DNA of 64,000 nucleotides from Methanoregula sp. (GCA_041645435.1 JBAZQB010000001.1:558001-622000), one strand, 5' to 3'; positions 8,740-18,001 are shown, counted from the first letter of the stretch. Notes: generated from the letters alone by a model not told the origin. Numbers and translations: made by a program.

Positions 8740-10755
8740 TTACCTGTGCACCCGGGAAGTGAGAATCCCATCAATCTCCCGCTTGATCAGTTCTTCCGGG
8801 GTTCGACTGAAAACTTCAAAATCCGCTTCAGCTTGGGCAAGTTCCCGCGCCCGTTTTTCGACAGAGGACCGGAGTATGATCCGTTTCTTCAGGATATCCT
8901 GTTGTATCCGTTGCAGCTTTAAAATCCCCCTCTGGAGCTCCCGCTCTACTGGTCTCATCATAGGCTGGTACTTATGGATGAGGGGTTTGATATCGGACTG
9001 CTCGATCCCCTGGGTTGAATCATAAAGGAAATTTCTCTCCATTTTTTCGCGCCAGGCAAGAAGCTCGTTGGTCAGGGTATTGTCGAGCTGGGGAATATCG
9101 ACTAACCTGTTCCGGGTAATATCAGCGGCAGTGACGATCCCGACAGACTTTAAGACATTTTTCAGCGGGGAATTGATATGGGGTGAGGAGCAGGAATCTA
9201 TGCTGCAGCGCTCAAGGAACTTGTCCCGCTGCCGCTCTTTTTTTGTGTGTTCCAGCGTCAGAAGGCCGGCCCTGTATCCTCGGTCTATGCCCTCAAATTT
9301 TCCTTTGAGCTCCCGCAGATGATTCAGCTGCGCAAAAAATGCAGAATCACCTGCTTCTGCCGTCCACTTCTTGTTCCACAGGTCCCACATGTAGCGTGCA
9401 CTGTCGAGATTTGCCCTTCTTCGTTTCTTCTCACTGGCTGCTTCCCCGGGATACAGGAACAGTACCGCAACGATAATAGCTACGGGAAGGAACGCGAGAT
9501 AATCCGTAACCATCTCCATCAGTGCCATAACGACACAGCCCGCGATAATCACCATGCCCGCGAACTGGCGGAAATTCCTCCAGTCAAGGGAACGTCCAAT
9601 TGCCGGAGAGATGGGTTGCGGGCAGGAGTAAAAATTGCCGGGGCTGATCTGCGGGATTGGGCCCGGGGGGTTTATCGCATCTACTTTTTGCCACTCGCGC
9701 CGGAGATCGATCTTTGTTATCCGGTCGGCACTGAGGAATAACAGGAGACCGGATCTCTCTTCGAGCCTGCACCACGGACATGCAGAGAGTCCTGAATAGT
9801 AACTGTGGACGGAATCCGCACCGCACTTGCGCATTCTCTGTTCGAGTTCCTCAAGAGCGTCCCACCAGTCCCCGGCACCGGGGCGGCCGGCGGGCCTGGC
9901 CCCGTTTTCAGTAAAAGCACTTTCAAAGAGCCCGGCCACTTGGTTGGGGACAACGGACAGGTCGACGGAGTTCGGTGGCGGGGCGATCGATTTGAGCGGC
10001 GCATTTTTTCCGTAAGCAAACCGGAATTCAGCTATTGCTTTTTCGAGTGGCATGTCTTCTTTTCCTGCGTACACGCCCGAATAGGGATGCCTGCCGAAAA
10101 AGAGGAGCTGGAATAAGAGGATGGATAGTCCGAAATTGTCGTGGTTTGCCGTCCGCTCCATTTTAAAATGTTTTGAGTTCTGGATTTCCGGCGGGGTAAA
10201 CTGGGCCACCCCGACTTCGCAGCAATAGAGCCGGTTATTTGTCCGGACCTGGAACGAGTCGCAGTCGATAAGCCGTACACACGCCTCGTCATTGACAAGG
10301 ATATTGCCCTCATTGACATCGCCGATAACGTACCCGAACTTGTGGATCACGAAGAACGCAGCGGCAAGGTTTTTTGCCGTGCGGACGAGAAAACGCCAGT
10401 CCGCATGAGGGAAGTGCTCTTTTCTGTGCGTGGGTCCGTACACCTTGTGTACGGGTTCGTAGTCACTGATCTTCGGCATGAGGAAGCCGATAACCGGTCC
10501 GCTTTCGGTTGCATGGAGCACATCGGTCGGCCATGCCGAGATGCTCTTAAGCTCATCATTGCATCCCCTTGCCATAAGGAGCAATTTCTCCTGTTTCTGT
10601 GTCTCGAGCGGCTTGTGATAGATCTTGGCAACGACATTTACGTGCGACGGAAGCGTCTCGTACACGTCCCCTTCGCCCCCGCTCCCAATCTTCCTGCCAA
10701 GGAGGATACGGTTGCCGGAACTATCAAAAAACGGCCTGAAGGGAACAGACGCCAT
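8740..10755 (-). CDS. Membrane-linked Ser/Thr kinase with zinc-finger and helix-hairpin-helix (YegI-like, TerY-P triad)
   Basis: 671-residue protein kinase. The kinase domain (1-300) has the glycine loop KIGSGGEGDV near residue 24, Lys44 in VVAKIYH, catalytic loop GDVNEGN with Asp146 and Asn151, and metal-binding Asp164 in IDCDSF. A Cys pair (CPWC, preceded by another Cys) near 330 suggests a zinc finger. Two hydrophobic helices lie near 385-440, followed by a charged region. A helix-hairpin-helix, a DNA-binding motif, lies near 565-605 (VGIVTAADITRN...IPQLDN). This architecture matches E. coli YegI. It starts three bases after the PP2C stop, so kinase and phosphatase are co-translated and probably act on the same targets. 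Confidence 0.88.
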   Translation of the reverse strand: MASVPFRPFFDSSGNRILLGRKIGSGGEGDVYETLPSHVNVVAKIYHKPLETQKQEKLLLMARGCNDELKSISAWPTDVLHATESGPVIGFLMPKISDYEPVHKVYGPTHRKEHFPHADWRFLVRTAKNLAAAFFVIHKFGYVIGDVNEGNILVNDEACVRLIDCDSFQVRTNNRLYCCEVGVAQFTPPEIQNSKHFKMERTANHDNFGLSILLFQLLFFGRHPYSGVYAGKEDMPLEKAIAEFRFAYGKNAPLKSIAPPPNSVDLSVVPNQVAGLFESAFTENGARPAGRPGAGDWWDALEELEQRMRKCGADSVHSYYSGLSACPWCRLEERSGLLLFLSADRITKIDLRREWQKVDAINPPGPIPQISPGNFYSCPQPISPAIGRSLDWRNFRQFAGMVIIAGCVVMALMEMVTDYLAFLPVAIIVAVLFLYPGEAASEKKRRRANLDSARYMWDLWNKKWTAEAGDSAFFAQLNHLRELKGKFEGIDRGYRAGLLTLEHTKKERQRDKFLERCSIDSCSSPHINSPLKNVLKSVGIVTAADITRNRLVDIPQLDNTLTNELLAWREKMERNFLYDSTQGIEQSDIKPLIHKYQPMMRPVERELQRGILKLQRIQQDILKKRIILRSSVEKRARELAQAEADFEVFSRTPEELIKREIDGILTSRVHR

Positions 10756-10758
10756 AGA

Positions 10759-11523
10759 TTAACCTGTCATTCGCACGGCAAGGACGAGTGTCTTGTCATC
10801 ATCGCTTCTCTCGCTGATATCGTCACGGCAGAGAAAGTTTTCCAGTTGCGTCGAAAATGACTGGGACCCATTCACCGGGTGTTGCCCGAGTGCGGAAAAG
10901 AGTGGCTGGAAAAAGCCGGGGTGGGCTTTTTGAAGCGCAAACGAGAGGACAAGGTTCTGCAGACCATCGGTGAACAATGCAATCTCATCCGGTAATTCCG
11001 CGTGGAGGATGTGCAGGTGATCGAGATACTGCTCATCCGTAATGAAGTAGGTCGTATTGGCATACTCTCCCTGCTCCGGCCAGAAAATGGTCCGGTAGTC
11101 CGTGCCAGAACCGGTCACGATTGCGCCATCGCCGATCTGGAAAAAGACAGATCCACCGTTTCCCGCAACCGAGCCCAGGATGGTACAGGCATATTCCCGC
11201 AGCGGTTTTCCTTCTGGCTGCGTTTCGGCAATGATCGCATCCCGGGCAGCGGTGATCCAGGCTTTCACATCATCATCAGTGATGCCGGAAAGGTCGCCGT
11301 TTTTGCGGAGCGTTTCAGAGATTTGTGTGTACAGCATTTCACAAGTGATCTCTGCCCCCTTGCCGCCATCGGACGTGCTGCCGGCGCCATCAGCAGCAAT
11401 GCCAATAAAAAATTCAGAATCTGAAATCTGGATTGTACCGGCCCGGGAGGAATCCTGGCCATTCTCACCGCGCCGGGTATGGGCTTTTCCGGTAACAGAT
11501 GCGCAGGTGTACTTCCATCTCAT
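10759..11523 (-). CDS. PP2C-type protein phosphatase (YegK-like, TerY-P triad)
   Basis: Ser/Thr phosphatase of 254 residues, predicted to reverse phosphorylation by the adjoining kinase. PP2C hallmarks are GENGQDS near residue 20, the metal site IAADGAGS with Asp45, LFTDGLQNL, and the closing DDKTLVLAV. The start is ATG 11523, which overlaps the vWA stop as ATGA; a longer in-frame extension upstream to 11769 lies entirely within the vWA gene and is not real. No membrane helix is seen, so it is cytoplasmic. Gene order (vWA, PP2C, kinase) is the same as the logic of the yegL-yegK-yegI set. Confidence 0.9.
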   Translation of the reverse strand: MRWKYTCASVTGKAHTRRGENGQDSSRAGTIQISDSEFFIGIAADGAGSTSDGGKGAEITCEMLYTQISETLRKNGDLSGITDDDVKAWITAARDAIIAETQPEGKPLREYACTILGSVAGNGGSVFFQIGDGAIVTGSGTDYRTIFWPEQGEYANTTYFITDEQYLDHLHILHAELPDEIALFTDGLQNLVLSFALQKAHPGFFQPLFSALGQHPVNGSQSFSTQLENFLCRDDISERSDDDKTLVLAVRMTG

Positions 11524-12203
11524 ATCTCGCTCCAGCCGAGGGGGGGAGCGAGCTGGATACGGTCGCCGGGATTGCTCCGTGAGGCCGATTTCATCGAATT
11601 GGAGAGCCACTGGAAGAATTCGCGGAACTTCAGGCCCTGGAGTTTGACCGGGTCCCGTACCGAAATCTGCTTTAAGATCTTCATGTCGGCCTTGTTGACG
11701 CCAATGGCAAAGAACGCAAAGGATTTTGCACTCTCGCCTTCGCGGACCATGGCAGCAGCACTCTGCCACTCGTCGGTTGGGGCGCCGTCCGTGATTAGGA
11801 AGATCCAGGGGCGGTAGAACGAGATGCCGTTTGCCCGGTACTGTTCTTTGCGGGTTTTAATAAGATCGATGCCCTTTCGTATTGCTTCACCCAGAGGTGT
11901 GTCGCCATCTGCCTGGAGCTGGGGATCAAAGAAACATTCAGCGGTATTGAACTCGGAGATGAGCCGGACCGGGCCAAACGAGAGTAAGGCGACTTCGACC
12001 CGTTTAATTGCGAGCGAGTCGTTCTGCAGCTCATTGTAAAAATCACGGATCCCGGCATTCAGTTCGGTGATGGGCTGTCCAGCCATCGATCCTGATGTGT
12101 CGAGCAATAAGAGGCAGGGGCACCGTGGCTCGGGGTTCTCTGCAAAAGTCACCGCTCCCAGTGGCTGCTGGTCGGGGAGTATCGTGTTGAGATCATCACT
12201 CAT
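11520..12203 (-). CDS. TerY-type von Willebrand factor A protein (YegL-like)
   Basis: 227-residue vWA protein, first gene of the triad. The metal-ion-dependent adhesion site is complete: LLLLDTSGSM with Asp35-x-Ser-x-Ser, GDTPLGEAI supplying the Thr, and LITDGAPTDEW supplying the Asp. No signal peptide or membrane segment is visible, so it should act in the cytoplasm. TerY-type vWA proteins are known from comparative genomics to associate with PP2C and kinase proteins in stress and tellurium-resistance-related systems. Here no TerC or TerD gene is near. A divergent S41 protease gene lies 319 bases upstream, leaving room for a promoter. Confidence 0.9.
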   Translation of the reverse strand: MSDDLNTILPDQQPLGAVTFAENPEPRCPCLLLLDTSGSMAGQPITELNAGIRDFYNELQNDSLAIKRVEVALLSFGPVRLISEFNTAECFFDPQLQADGDTPLGEAIRKGIDLIKTRKEQYRANGISFYRPWIFLITDGAPTDEWQSAAAMVREGESAKSFAFFAIGVNKADMKILKQISVRDPVKLQGLKFREFFQWLSNSMKSASRSNPGDRIQLAPPLGWSEI

Positions 12204-12522
12204 TGTATTTCACCGTAAAATGTCGGTAGTAATACTATCGGCTGTATATTCTTAGTTAGCGTTCTTTTGTTTTAAATTAAATTTCTTGTCCTGAACTAAA
12301 AAAATATGCAAAGGGAGGTGTGGGAGGAAAAATCCGGAGTAATTCATTAGCTCGTAATCCGGTATTAATTGGCATTTTCTGGAATGTGGTGGGAGAAGAC
12401 TATTACGCGATCAGCCGGAAAACGTCGTCCAGATGTCTAAAAAGATGTATACTAAATACACGTCAGGTAAAATACAGGAATACTATGAGCCCCGCTGTCC
12501 GTTCACAGAAGGTGAGTTCTGT
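12204..12522. other. Divergent intergenic region, TerY-P operon / S41 protease
   Basis: Holds the promoters of two divergent units. On the minus strand a TAAGAATATAC stretch (about 12244-12254) lies some 40 bases before the vWA start. On the plus strand TTAAATTAAATTT near 12270 is AT-rich enough to act as a TATA region. No RNA gene or further coding frame is supported. Confidence 0.4.
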
Positions 12523-14203
12523 ATGCAGGAGATGAAAAAACCGTTAATTCTTCTCGCAGGACTTCTTGTCCTGCTGGCCGGTATTGTTTTCCCGGTGACC
12601 GCTGCCATAACCGATTCTGCCAACTGCCCGGCCTGCGGTATGGTATGGAAGGATACCTGCATACCGTTCGAGCGGAACAACGAGACTGCGTATAACGAGG
12701 AAATTACTGCTTCCTTTGCACCCGTTGCGGCAAACCAGACCCCGGTTCCCGATTACAGCACCCGGTCCTGGAGCTCGGCGTTCCTTGCCTTTCATAATCT
12801 CATCAAAGAAAAGTATGCCTTTACGCAGTGGCGAGCGGTTGATTTTGATGCACTCTATGCTACCTTTGCGCCGGCTATCGCAGATGCAGAAAAAAAACAG
12901 GACAAGGCCGCCTATTACCGGGCCCTCAGGGGATACCTGTTTGCCATCCCGGACGGGCACGTTGACGTACTCGACAACCGGCGATTTCGGGGCTAAGTAT
13001 GCCGACATCGGCGGGGGGTATGGGCTTGCCGTGACCAGGCTCGATTCCGGAAAAGTGATCGTGAGTTATGTGGCAAACGGGAGTGCAGCAGAAACTGCGG
13101 GAATCCGGCCCGGGGATAGAGTGACCTCATGGAACGGCAGGCCCATCATGGATGCCATCAGCGCCACGTCTTACATATGGGCCGTGAAGAAACCTTCCAC
13201 CGCTGAGGGGATCCTGCTCCAGCAGCAACGGCTCCTGACCCGGGCCCCGGTCGGAACACCGGCTACCATTACCGTAACTGCAGGTACCGGTTCGAATCCT
13301 CGGACTGTGAACCTCACGGCCTACGATGACGGGGCCGACACTCTGAAAAGGACCACCTTTTTCCTCGGCAAACAGATCAATGATATTGGAGCTCCCAGTA
13401 TCCTGACCGATATCAAGCCGCAGATCAGCAATGATACGCTCACGTACCGGATCTTGCCCGGAGGGTACACATACATCGCAATCTACGATGAGTCATATGA
13501 GGTCTACCAACCGTTTAAGGCCGCGATGCTTTCCGCAATTGCGAACAAGTCACCCGGCATGGTGATCGATCTCCGGTACAACAGCGGTGGGGATGACAAC
13601 ATCGCGTCCTGCTTTGCCGGCTGGTTTGTGGACAAGCCGGTATTCTACGAATATGCCACCAAGTATGATACCGGTTCCCGGAAGTTCATGGTTGTGTCAG
13701 AAGCCTGGACCGTGCCCCGGCCAATCGGGTACCATGGGCCGGTAGCGGTGATGGTCAGCCCGGACACCATCAGCTCCGGGGAAGGAGTCCCGATGATCTT
13801 TGCAAAGTCCGGAACCGGCACGATCATCTCCTGGTACGGGACCAACGGGGCTTTCGGCATGAACGGCCTCCAGGCTATCCTGCCGCTGGGCATGTACGTA
13901 GTCTTCCCGGACGGGGCATCGCTCAATGAGAAACACGTGATGCAGGTCGACAGCAATGCGTCTGGCATCGGCGGCGTGTCGCCGCAGATCCGGGTTCCGC
14001 TCAACGAGGATACGGTTGCACGCACGATGTCCGGAGAAGATGTCCAGCTGACCTATGCGCTGAATTGGTTAATTGAGCAGCAGAATCCAAAAACTCCGTC
14101 AGCAACTGCGGCAACAGCTATGCCAACACAGAAATCTGCACCGGGTATTACAATGATTGTCGTTGCGTTCGGTCTTCTTGTCGTGATTGCCGGACGGAAG
14201 TAA
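12523..14203 (+). pseudogene. Secreted S41-family serine protease with PDZ, frameshifted
   Basis: A C-terminal-processing (tail-specific) type protease, split by an apparent single-base insertion between 12961 and 12990. The first frame begins at ATG 12523 after GGTGAG, with a signal peptide (KKPLILLAGLLVLLAGIV), and ends at TAA 12994. The second frame carries on with TGDFGAKYADIGGGYGL, a PDZ-like region (AAETAGIRPGDRV), the YNSGG substrate loop and the catalytic Ser in ISSGEG. The C-terminus has a hydrophobic anchor ending VVIAGRK. If the shift were corrected the product would be about 559 residues. Only one change disrupts it and the rest is intact, so a sequencing error or very recent mutation is possible. 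Confidence 0.8.
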
Positions 14204-14216
14204 TTTTTTTTCTTTT
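14204..14216 (+). terminator. Oligo-T terminator after S41 protease
   Basis: T-rich run (eight T, then C and four T) directly after the TAA stop. Confidence 0.5.
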
Positions 14217-14416
14217 CGATAGTCTTCTTTCAGATAATCGGATTGATGAGAAGTAATTCCGTTCTTACCGGGCAGATACTCATCGAATTATCCGCGACCC
14301 TGTGCCGTTACCTGCGGCAGAGGATCCCTGTCAATCTTATTCACTAAAAAACCATGATTGAAGGATTTGTAAAATTTTGTCACCCTTGAATGAGGGGCGG
14401 GAATGAGGTAAAAAAA

Positions 14417-15085
14417 TTACGGGGATACAACCACATTTTCAAAACGGATCATCAAATCCTGGCTGTTGAGACCAGAGGGCAGCGTGCAGGATATTATGGT
14501 ATCTTTTGTGACATGGCTGCCGGCATTCAGGGTCCCGAGGTAGATCGTATTCCAGCAGACCTGCCGCCCTTCATAGTACAGGTTAGCCGAGACCGTTACT
14601 TCCCGGGCATCAGTATACCCTACATTGAAGCTGTCGACATGTACGAGAACCGAAGACGGGTTGGAAGTACCGGCAGATGGCGGCCATGTCCAGTATCCGT
14701 CAACATGGATCTGGGGGAGATCGGTTTTCGCTATGCCCGGATTTACGATGGCAAAAGTTACGGGCAGGGTAGAAGGAGCGCTCACCAGCGCAACCGGGAT
14801 TTCTGAAAGATTTTCGTCAACCTTGATGGTGGCAGACCAGCGCTCATACCCGCGCTCCCGAACTTCAAGCGTGTGGTTACCGGTCGGGATTGCTGTTATG
14901 GTGGCCGGTGTGGTACCCCGGTATTCATTGTCCAGGTAGATTTCTGCCCCGGTCGGCGAGGAGGTGATCCTGACAGACCCGGTCTCCGGTGCCGGAATGG
15001 GTGCCGTAGTGCACCCCGATAGTAAGACTCCCAGTATCACAAGGCAGATGACAATATTCCTGAGACGGGAAGACTTCTGCTGCAT
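14417..15085 (-). CDS. Lipoprotein with PEGA domain
   Basis: Exported lipid-anchored protein of 222 residues. A short basic N-terminus and hydrophobic stretch lead to the lipobox LLSGC, with Cys near residue 25. Residues about 36-100 form a PEGA domain: GSVRITSSPTGAEIYLDNEYRG, with TPATI and GNHTLEV. PEGA repeats are common in surface proteins of Methanomicrobiales. The C-terminal half (about 105-222) is probably a beta-sandwich with two Cys that could pair; its function is not recognised. It is convergent with the S41 gene and apparently monocistronic. Confidence 0.8.
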   Translation of the reverse strand: MQQKSSRLRNIVICLVILGVLLSGCTTAPIPAPETGSVRITSSPTGAEIYLDNEYRGTTPATITAIPTGNHTLEVRERGYERWSATIKVDENLSEIPVALVSAPSTLPVTFAIVNPGIAKTDLPQIHVDGYWTWPPSAGTSNPSSVLVHVDSFNVGYTDAREVTVSANLYYEGRQVCWNTIYLGTLNAGSHVTKDTIISCTLPSGLNSQDLMIRFENVVVSP

Positions 15086-15277
15086 AGGTACCAGATTTCA
15101 TACACTTTTTGTCTATATCTTTTGTGTATGTTATTGCCGCTCACGATAATATTCCGGCAGGTAACCCGGTATGTACTAAGAATTCCCGGTGTGGTCACGA
15201 TCGATATTCCTGTCTTGCTGTTCGCTGTATCGGAACCAAAGCATCAGATATAGGGAATGTCTGTGAAAGAACAAACT

Positions 15278-15292
15278 AAAAAAAAAGAAAAA
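15278..15292 (-). terminator. Oligo-T terminator of the small zinc-ribbon gene
   Basis: Read on the minus strand, a T-rich stretch of T5-C-T9 lies about 17 bases after the TGA of the 59-residue zinc-ribbon gene. Confidence 0.5.
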
Positions 15293-15308
15293 TTAACCGT
15301 AAATACAC

Positions 15309-15488
15309 TCAGAAGCGGGGCTTCCGGTGTTTCGGGAGGCAGTCTCTGCAGTAGACGGGCCTTCCCTCAGTTGGCTTGAACGGTACTTCGCATTCTTTTC
15401 CACAGTCTGAACAGACTACTTTTGTCATTTCACGGGGACCGAAGTCACGGGGACCGCGGTTTCCGCCAAAATTTGATTCTCCATACAT
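15309..15488 (-). CDS. Small CxxC zinc-ribbon protein (59 aa)
   Basis: Short gene of 59 residues, MYGESNFGGNRGPRDFGPRE followed by CSDCGKECEVPFKP, YCRDC and a basic tail KHRKPRF. Two CxxC knuckles separated by about 18 residues form a zinc ribbon. The Gly/Arg-rich N-terminus and basic C-terminus suggest nucleic acid (possibly RNA) binding. Closely similar short proteins ending in KHRKPRF are widespread in methanogens, usually without an assigned function. Start ATG 15488 and stop TGA 15309-15311 were read directly. An oligo-T run follows. Confidence 0.85.
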   Translation of the reverse strand: MYGESNFGGNRGPRDFGPREMTKVVCSDCGKECEVPFKPTEGRPVYCRDCLPKHRKPRF

Positions 15489-15629
15489 GATAAATTACTC
15501 AAACAGTCTGATTATAACTGTGCCACTATACAGGTCTCCAGAGTATAAAAGTGTCTGTATTGGGACAGATATTCGTACGGGGTGACCCGGTCTCCCCGAT
15601 AACCCTGCTTATGATCAGCTAGGGCTGTT

Positions 15630-16121
15630 TCAGAGATCATCAATGATTCTTTTTACAATAATCTCAAAATCTTCTTTGGAACAATCGATGGTTATATCGG
15701 CATACTTTTCATACAAAGGAATCCTCTGGTCATACATGTGACGGAGGCTCTGGCCCGCAACCAGAACAATTCCCCGGGTCGTGATATTTTTGAGTCTATT
15801 TTCCATCTCCTCATAAGAGATCTTCAGGTAAACGACAATGCCATCCTTTTTGAGATGCGCCATTGCATTTTCATAAAAAACCACACTACCCCCCGTCGCA
15901 ATAACCGTATTGAGGCGATGGAGGGACTGGATCGTTTCTTCCTCGATTTTTTTAAATGCATCAGGTCCGTCCTCATCAATAATTTTCTGCAGGAGCCTTC
16001 CAGCCTGTTCCTGTATCATAAGATCGGTATCAGTAAATTTCATTCCCAGGGTTTTTGCAAGGATCACGCCAGCAGTACTCTTCCCTGCGCCAGGCATGCC
16101 GATGAGGATGATGTTTTTCAT
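15630..16121 (-). CDS. AroK-type shikimate kinase-like P-loop kinase
   Basis: 163-residue nucleoside-monophosphate-kinase-fold enzyme. It has the Walker A motif GMPGAGKST near residue 8, the DTD motif, the shikimate-kinase ATGGSVVF loop near 78, and a lid/adenine region with RIPLYEKYAD. These point to bacterial-type shikimate kinase (shikimate to shikimate-3-phosphate). Most methanogens use an unrelated GHMP-family shikimate kinase, so this could be a replacement, a transferred copy, or a related small-molecule kinase. No other aromatic-pathway gene is nearby. Confidence 0.75.
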   Translation of the reverse strand: MKNIILIGMPGAGKSTAGVILAKTLGMKFTDTDLMIQEQAGRLLQKIIDEDGPDAFKKIEEETIQSLHRLNTVIATGGSVVFYENAMAHLKKDGIVVYLKISYEEMENRLKNITTRGIVLVAGQSLRHMYDQRIPLYEKYADITIDCSKEDFEIIVKRIIDDL

Positions 16122-17053
16122 AAGTTTTCCTTTTGATTGAAAGAGAATATTTCCGTGGAAGGATATGAATGGTGGGGGCTAGAGGGATATCTCTCCAATA
16201 CATATAGCGAAGATTAGGGAGCGGAGTGTCTGACACTTAAGGGGAAAATACCGCTTATTAGTATCGATGCTTCCTGCAAAGGGCCATATGCCACCAATCC
16301 CATCTCACAAAATTTCTCCGTCATATGTCCTCTCTAAATAAAGTGGTTCGGGCACGAATTATTACTTAAATTGAGCGAATTCCGGAACACTTATTTTAGG
16401 AAACTTCATAATGATCTCTGTTTGGCCGGATTCGGCATGTTTCGGGCTCAGAAAAAGACGCTAATAGAGCCTTTTAGATTGACAATCGCTTACTGGATGG
16501 GCTGGAACAGGGTCTAAATGAAAGGAAGGGTTGTTTTGGGGGTAAAATCGGACCTTGCTCTCATCGAACTGCGTCAAAAATTTCAGGTATGTTTTTAATC
16601 CCCTCTTCATGCAATTCCTCCAGGAGTTTTCGATAGAACTGGGGATGATCTTCATCCAAACGGGGGTCATTTTGGGCTTTGTCAGGTCTTTTCTGGCAAC
16701 GGGGGTTATTGCGCAGCCGGATTAGGGGGATTGTGAACTCTGAAAACAGGTGATTTTGACCTCCGAAAAAAAGATCCTCACATTCGCTTTCCTGCAGGCT
16801 TTCCGGGCACCGGAAGGGGTGAACTAAGTGGCGAAAATCTCCTTAACCCCAGGCCCTTTGGCAGCCATTGGGCGAGGTCTTTTCCACCCGTATTTTGACA
16901 AACCGGTCGAAATTTAAACAGATTTTTCAAGTGAACTGAAACGGGCGGTTTTGCGAGGATTTTTGAAATGGAATTTTGTAAAAGAAGCCCGGTTTGGGCT
17001 TAATTTTACTCAGGGTCAATACCCCCCATTCCGGCACAACCTCCCGCCTCCTC
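16122..17053. other. Long intergenic region (932 bases)
   Basis: The largest gap in the window. Most of it is AT-rich and shows no gene with a start codon. The one coding-like segment is a 93-codon minus-strand open frame (16561-16842, listed separately). No tRNA, repeat array or insertion-sequence end was recognised. The stretch 16846-17053 holds runs of A and T that may serve as a terminator for the HIT gene. Confidence 0.5.
16561..16842 (-). pseudogene. Possible gene remnant: start-less open frame
   Basis: A minus-strand frame is open for 93 codons between TAA (16843-16845) and TGA (16561-16563) but contains no ATG or GTG. Its C-terminal third reads like true protein: NDPRLDEDHPQFYRKLLEEL, then HEEGIKNIPEIFDAVR, an acidic amphipathic helix pattern with strong codon-like composition. 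The N-terminal part is less convincing. It may be the C-terminal relic of a lost gene. I do not recognise the family. Confidence 0.3.
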
Positions 17054-17431
17054 TCAATACCCGTTCTTCCCCATCACAACCCCGCGTATCCCGCCACGGG
17101 GTTCCTTGACATCCCCGACATACCGTGGGATCATGTGACAATGGCAGTGCATCACAGTCTGCCCGGCTGCCACACCCGTATTGAATCCGATGTTGTACCC
17201 GGCTGGAGTGAAATTCTCCTCGATCACTTCTTTACAGTCATCGATCAGGGCAAACATTGCCAGCTTCTCCTCAATCGTCATCGTAAAAAGAGTCGGTGTA
17301 TGGCGGTAGGGAATCAGGAGCAGGTGCCCCTTGCTGGCCGGGAACCGATCCCAGCGGGCATAGCAGAGCTCGTTCTTTGTTACAATATCATCGGCAAATG
17401 GTTTGCAGAACGGGCATTTGGCAGGTTCCAT
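17054..17431 (-). CDS. HIT-family nucleotide hydrolase
   Basis: 125-residue histidine-triad protein. The catalytic triad motif is HCHCHMIPR near residue 95 (H-x-H-x-H with the last His expected to attack the alpha-phosphate). An N-terminal CPFC pair (residues 6-9) probably binds zinc with a later His, as in many HIT proteins. Typical strand GHLLLIPYRHTPTLF is present. These enzymes hydrolyse nucleoside phosphoramidates or dinucleoside polyphosphates; the substrate here is not known. The gene is single, with more than 280 bases to the next gene upstream. Confidence 0.9.
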   Translation of the reverse strand: MEPAKCPFCKPFADDIVTKNELCYARWDRFPASKGHLLLIPYRHTPTLFTMTIEEKLAMFALIDDCKEVIEENFTPAGYNIGFNTGVAAGQTVMHCHCHMIPRYVGDVKEPRGGIRGVVMGKNGY

Positions 17432-17717
17432 GAAGACATATTTTTGATATTGATAGGGTATGAATATTTTTTATTTACCGTGCCGGTCCCGACCCCCAAT
17501 CTCAAACCATAAATGCCGTGAACTATAACATCAAGCGCCGATGAGCGTAAATTCCTCATCCTCTCAATTTCCAAAATTTTTCCCGCGAGACTGTACTTTC
17601 ATCCAGACCTTGCCGCGCTTTTTCCGGTTAGCCAAATATCTCAAAATGAATCATAATCGTGTCCCGCTTCACAAAAACTTTTTCCCCCGTTCCGCCCAAC
17701 AATTCGATTGAGCATTC

Positions 17718-17930
17718 ATGGATATCCAGCAACTCTATACCACCTTCACCAACAAAAAAGTCGTGACAAGCATGCTCGTCCTTGGCATGGCCCTTGGAAT
17801 CGTCCTCTCGGCCTTGCTGCGTTACCTCGCGGGGCAGTGGTACATGCCAACAGCCTTTGTCGGCATCTGTCTTGCCACGGCCATCGTGTACATGTACTGG
17901 CTCGACAGGCAGGACTGGCGGGATGAGTAA
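17718..17930 (+). CDS. Small two-helix membrane protein (70 aa)
   Basis: Hypothetical protein of 70 residues. After a short polar N-terminus (MDIQQLYTTFTNKK) come two membrane helices: about residues 17-38 and 43-60, then a charged tail LDRQDWRDE. I do not recognise the family. An overlapping frame from 17708 is a shadow. The start lacks a strong ribosome binding site, which is common in archaea with short leaders. It is followed 71 bases later by a lipoprotein gene on the same strand. Confidence 0.6.
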   Translation: MDIQQLYTTFTNKKVVTSMLVLGMALGIVLSALLRYLAGQWYMPTAFVGICLATAIVYMYWLDRQDWRDE

Positions 17931-18001
17931 TACTATAGGTTGAGTTCCGGGCCGGCTACAACCCGATTAATTTATCTTGGATATCCCACAATCTCCTGTT
18001 C

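Noticed and set aside
11524..11769. N-terminal extension of the PP2C reading frame
   Set aside because: It lies inside the vWA gene; the ATGA overlap at 11520-11523 gives a better start and normal PP2C length.
13289..13299. GGTTCGAATCC, a tRNA T-loop-like string
   Set aside because: It lies within the coding part of the S41 protease and no acceptor stem, anticodon arm or D-arm can be built around it.
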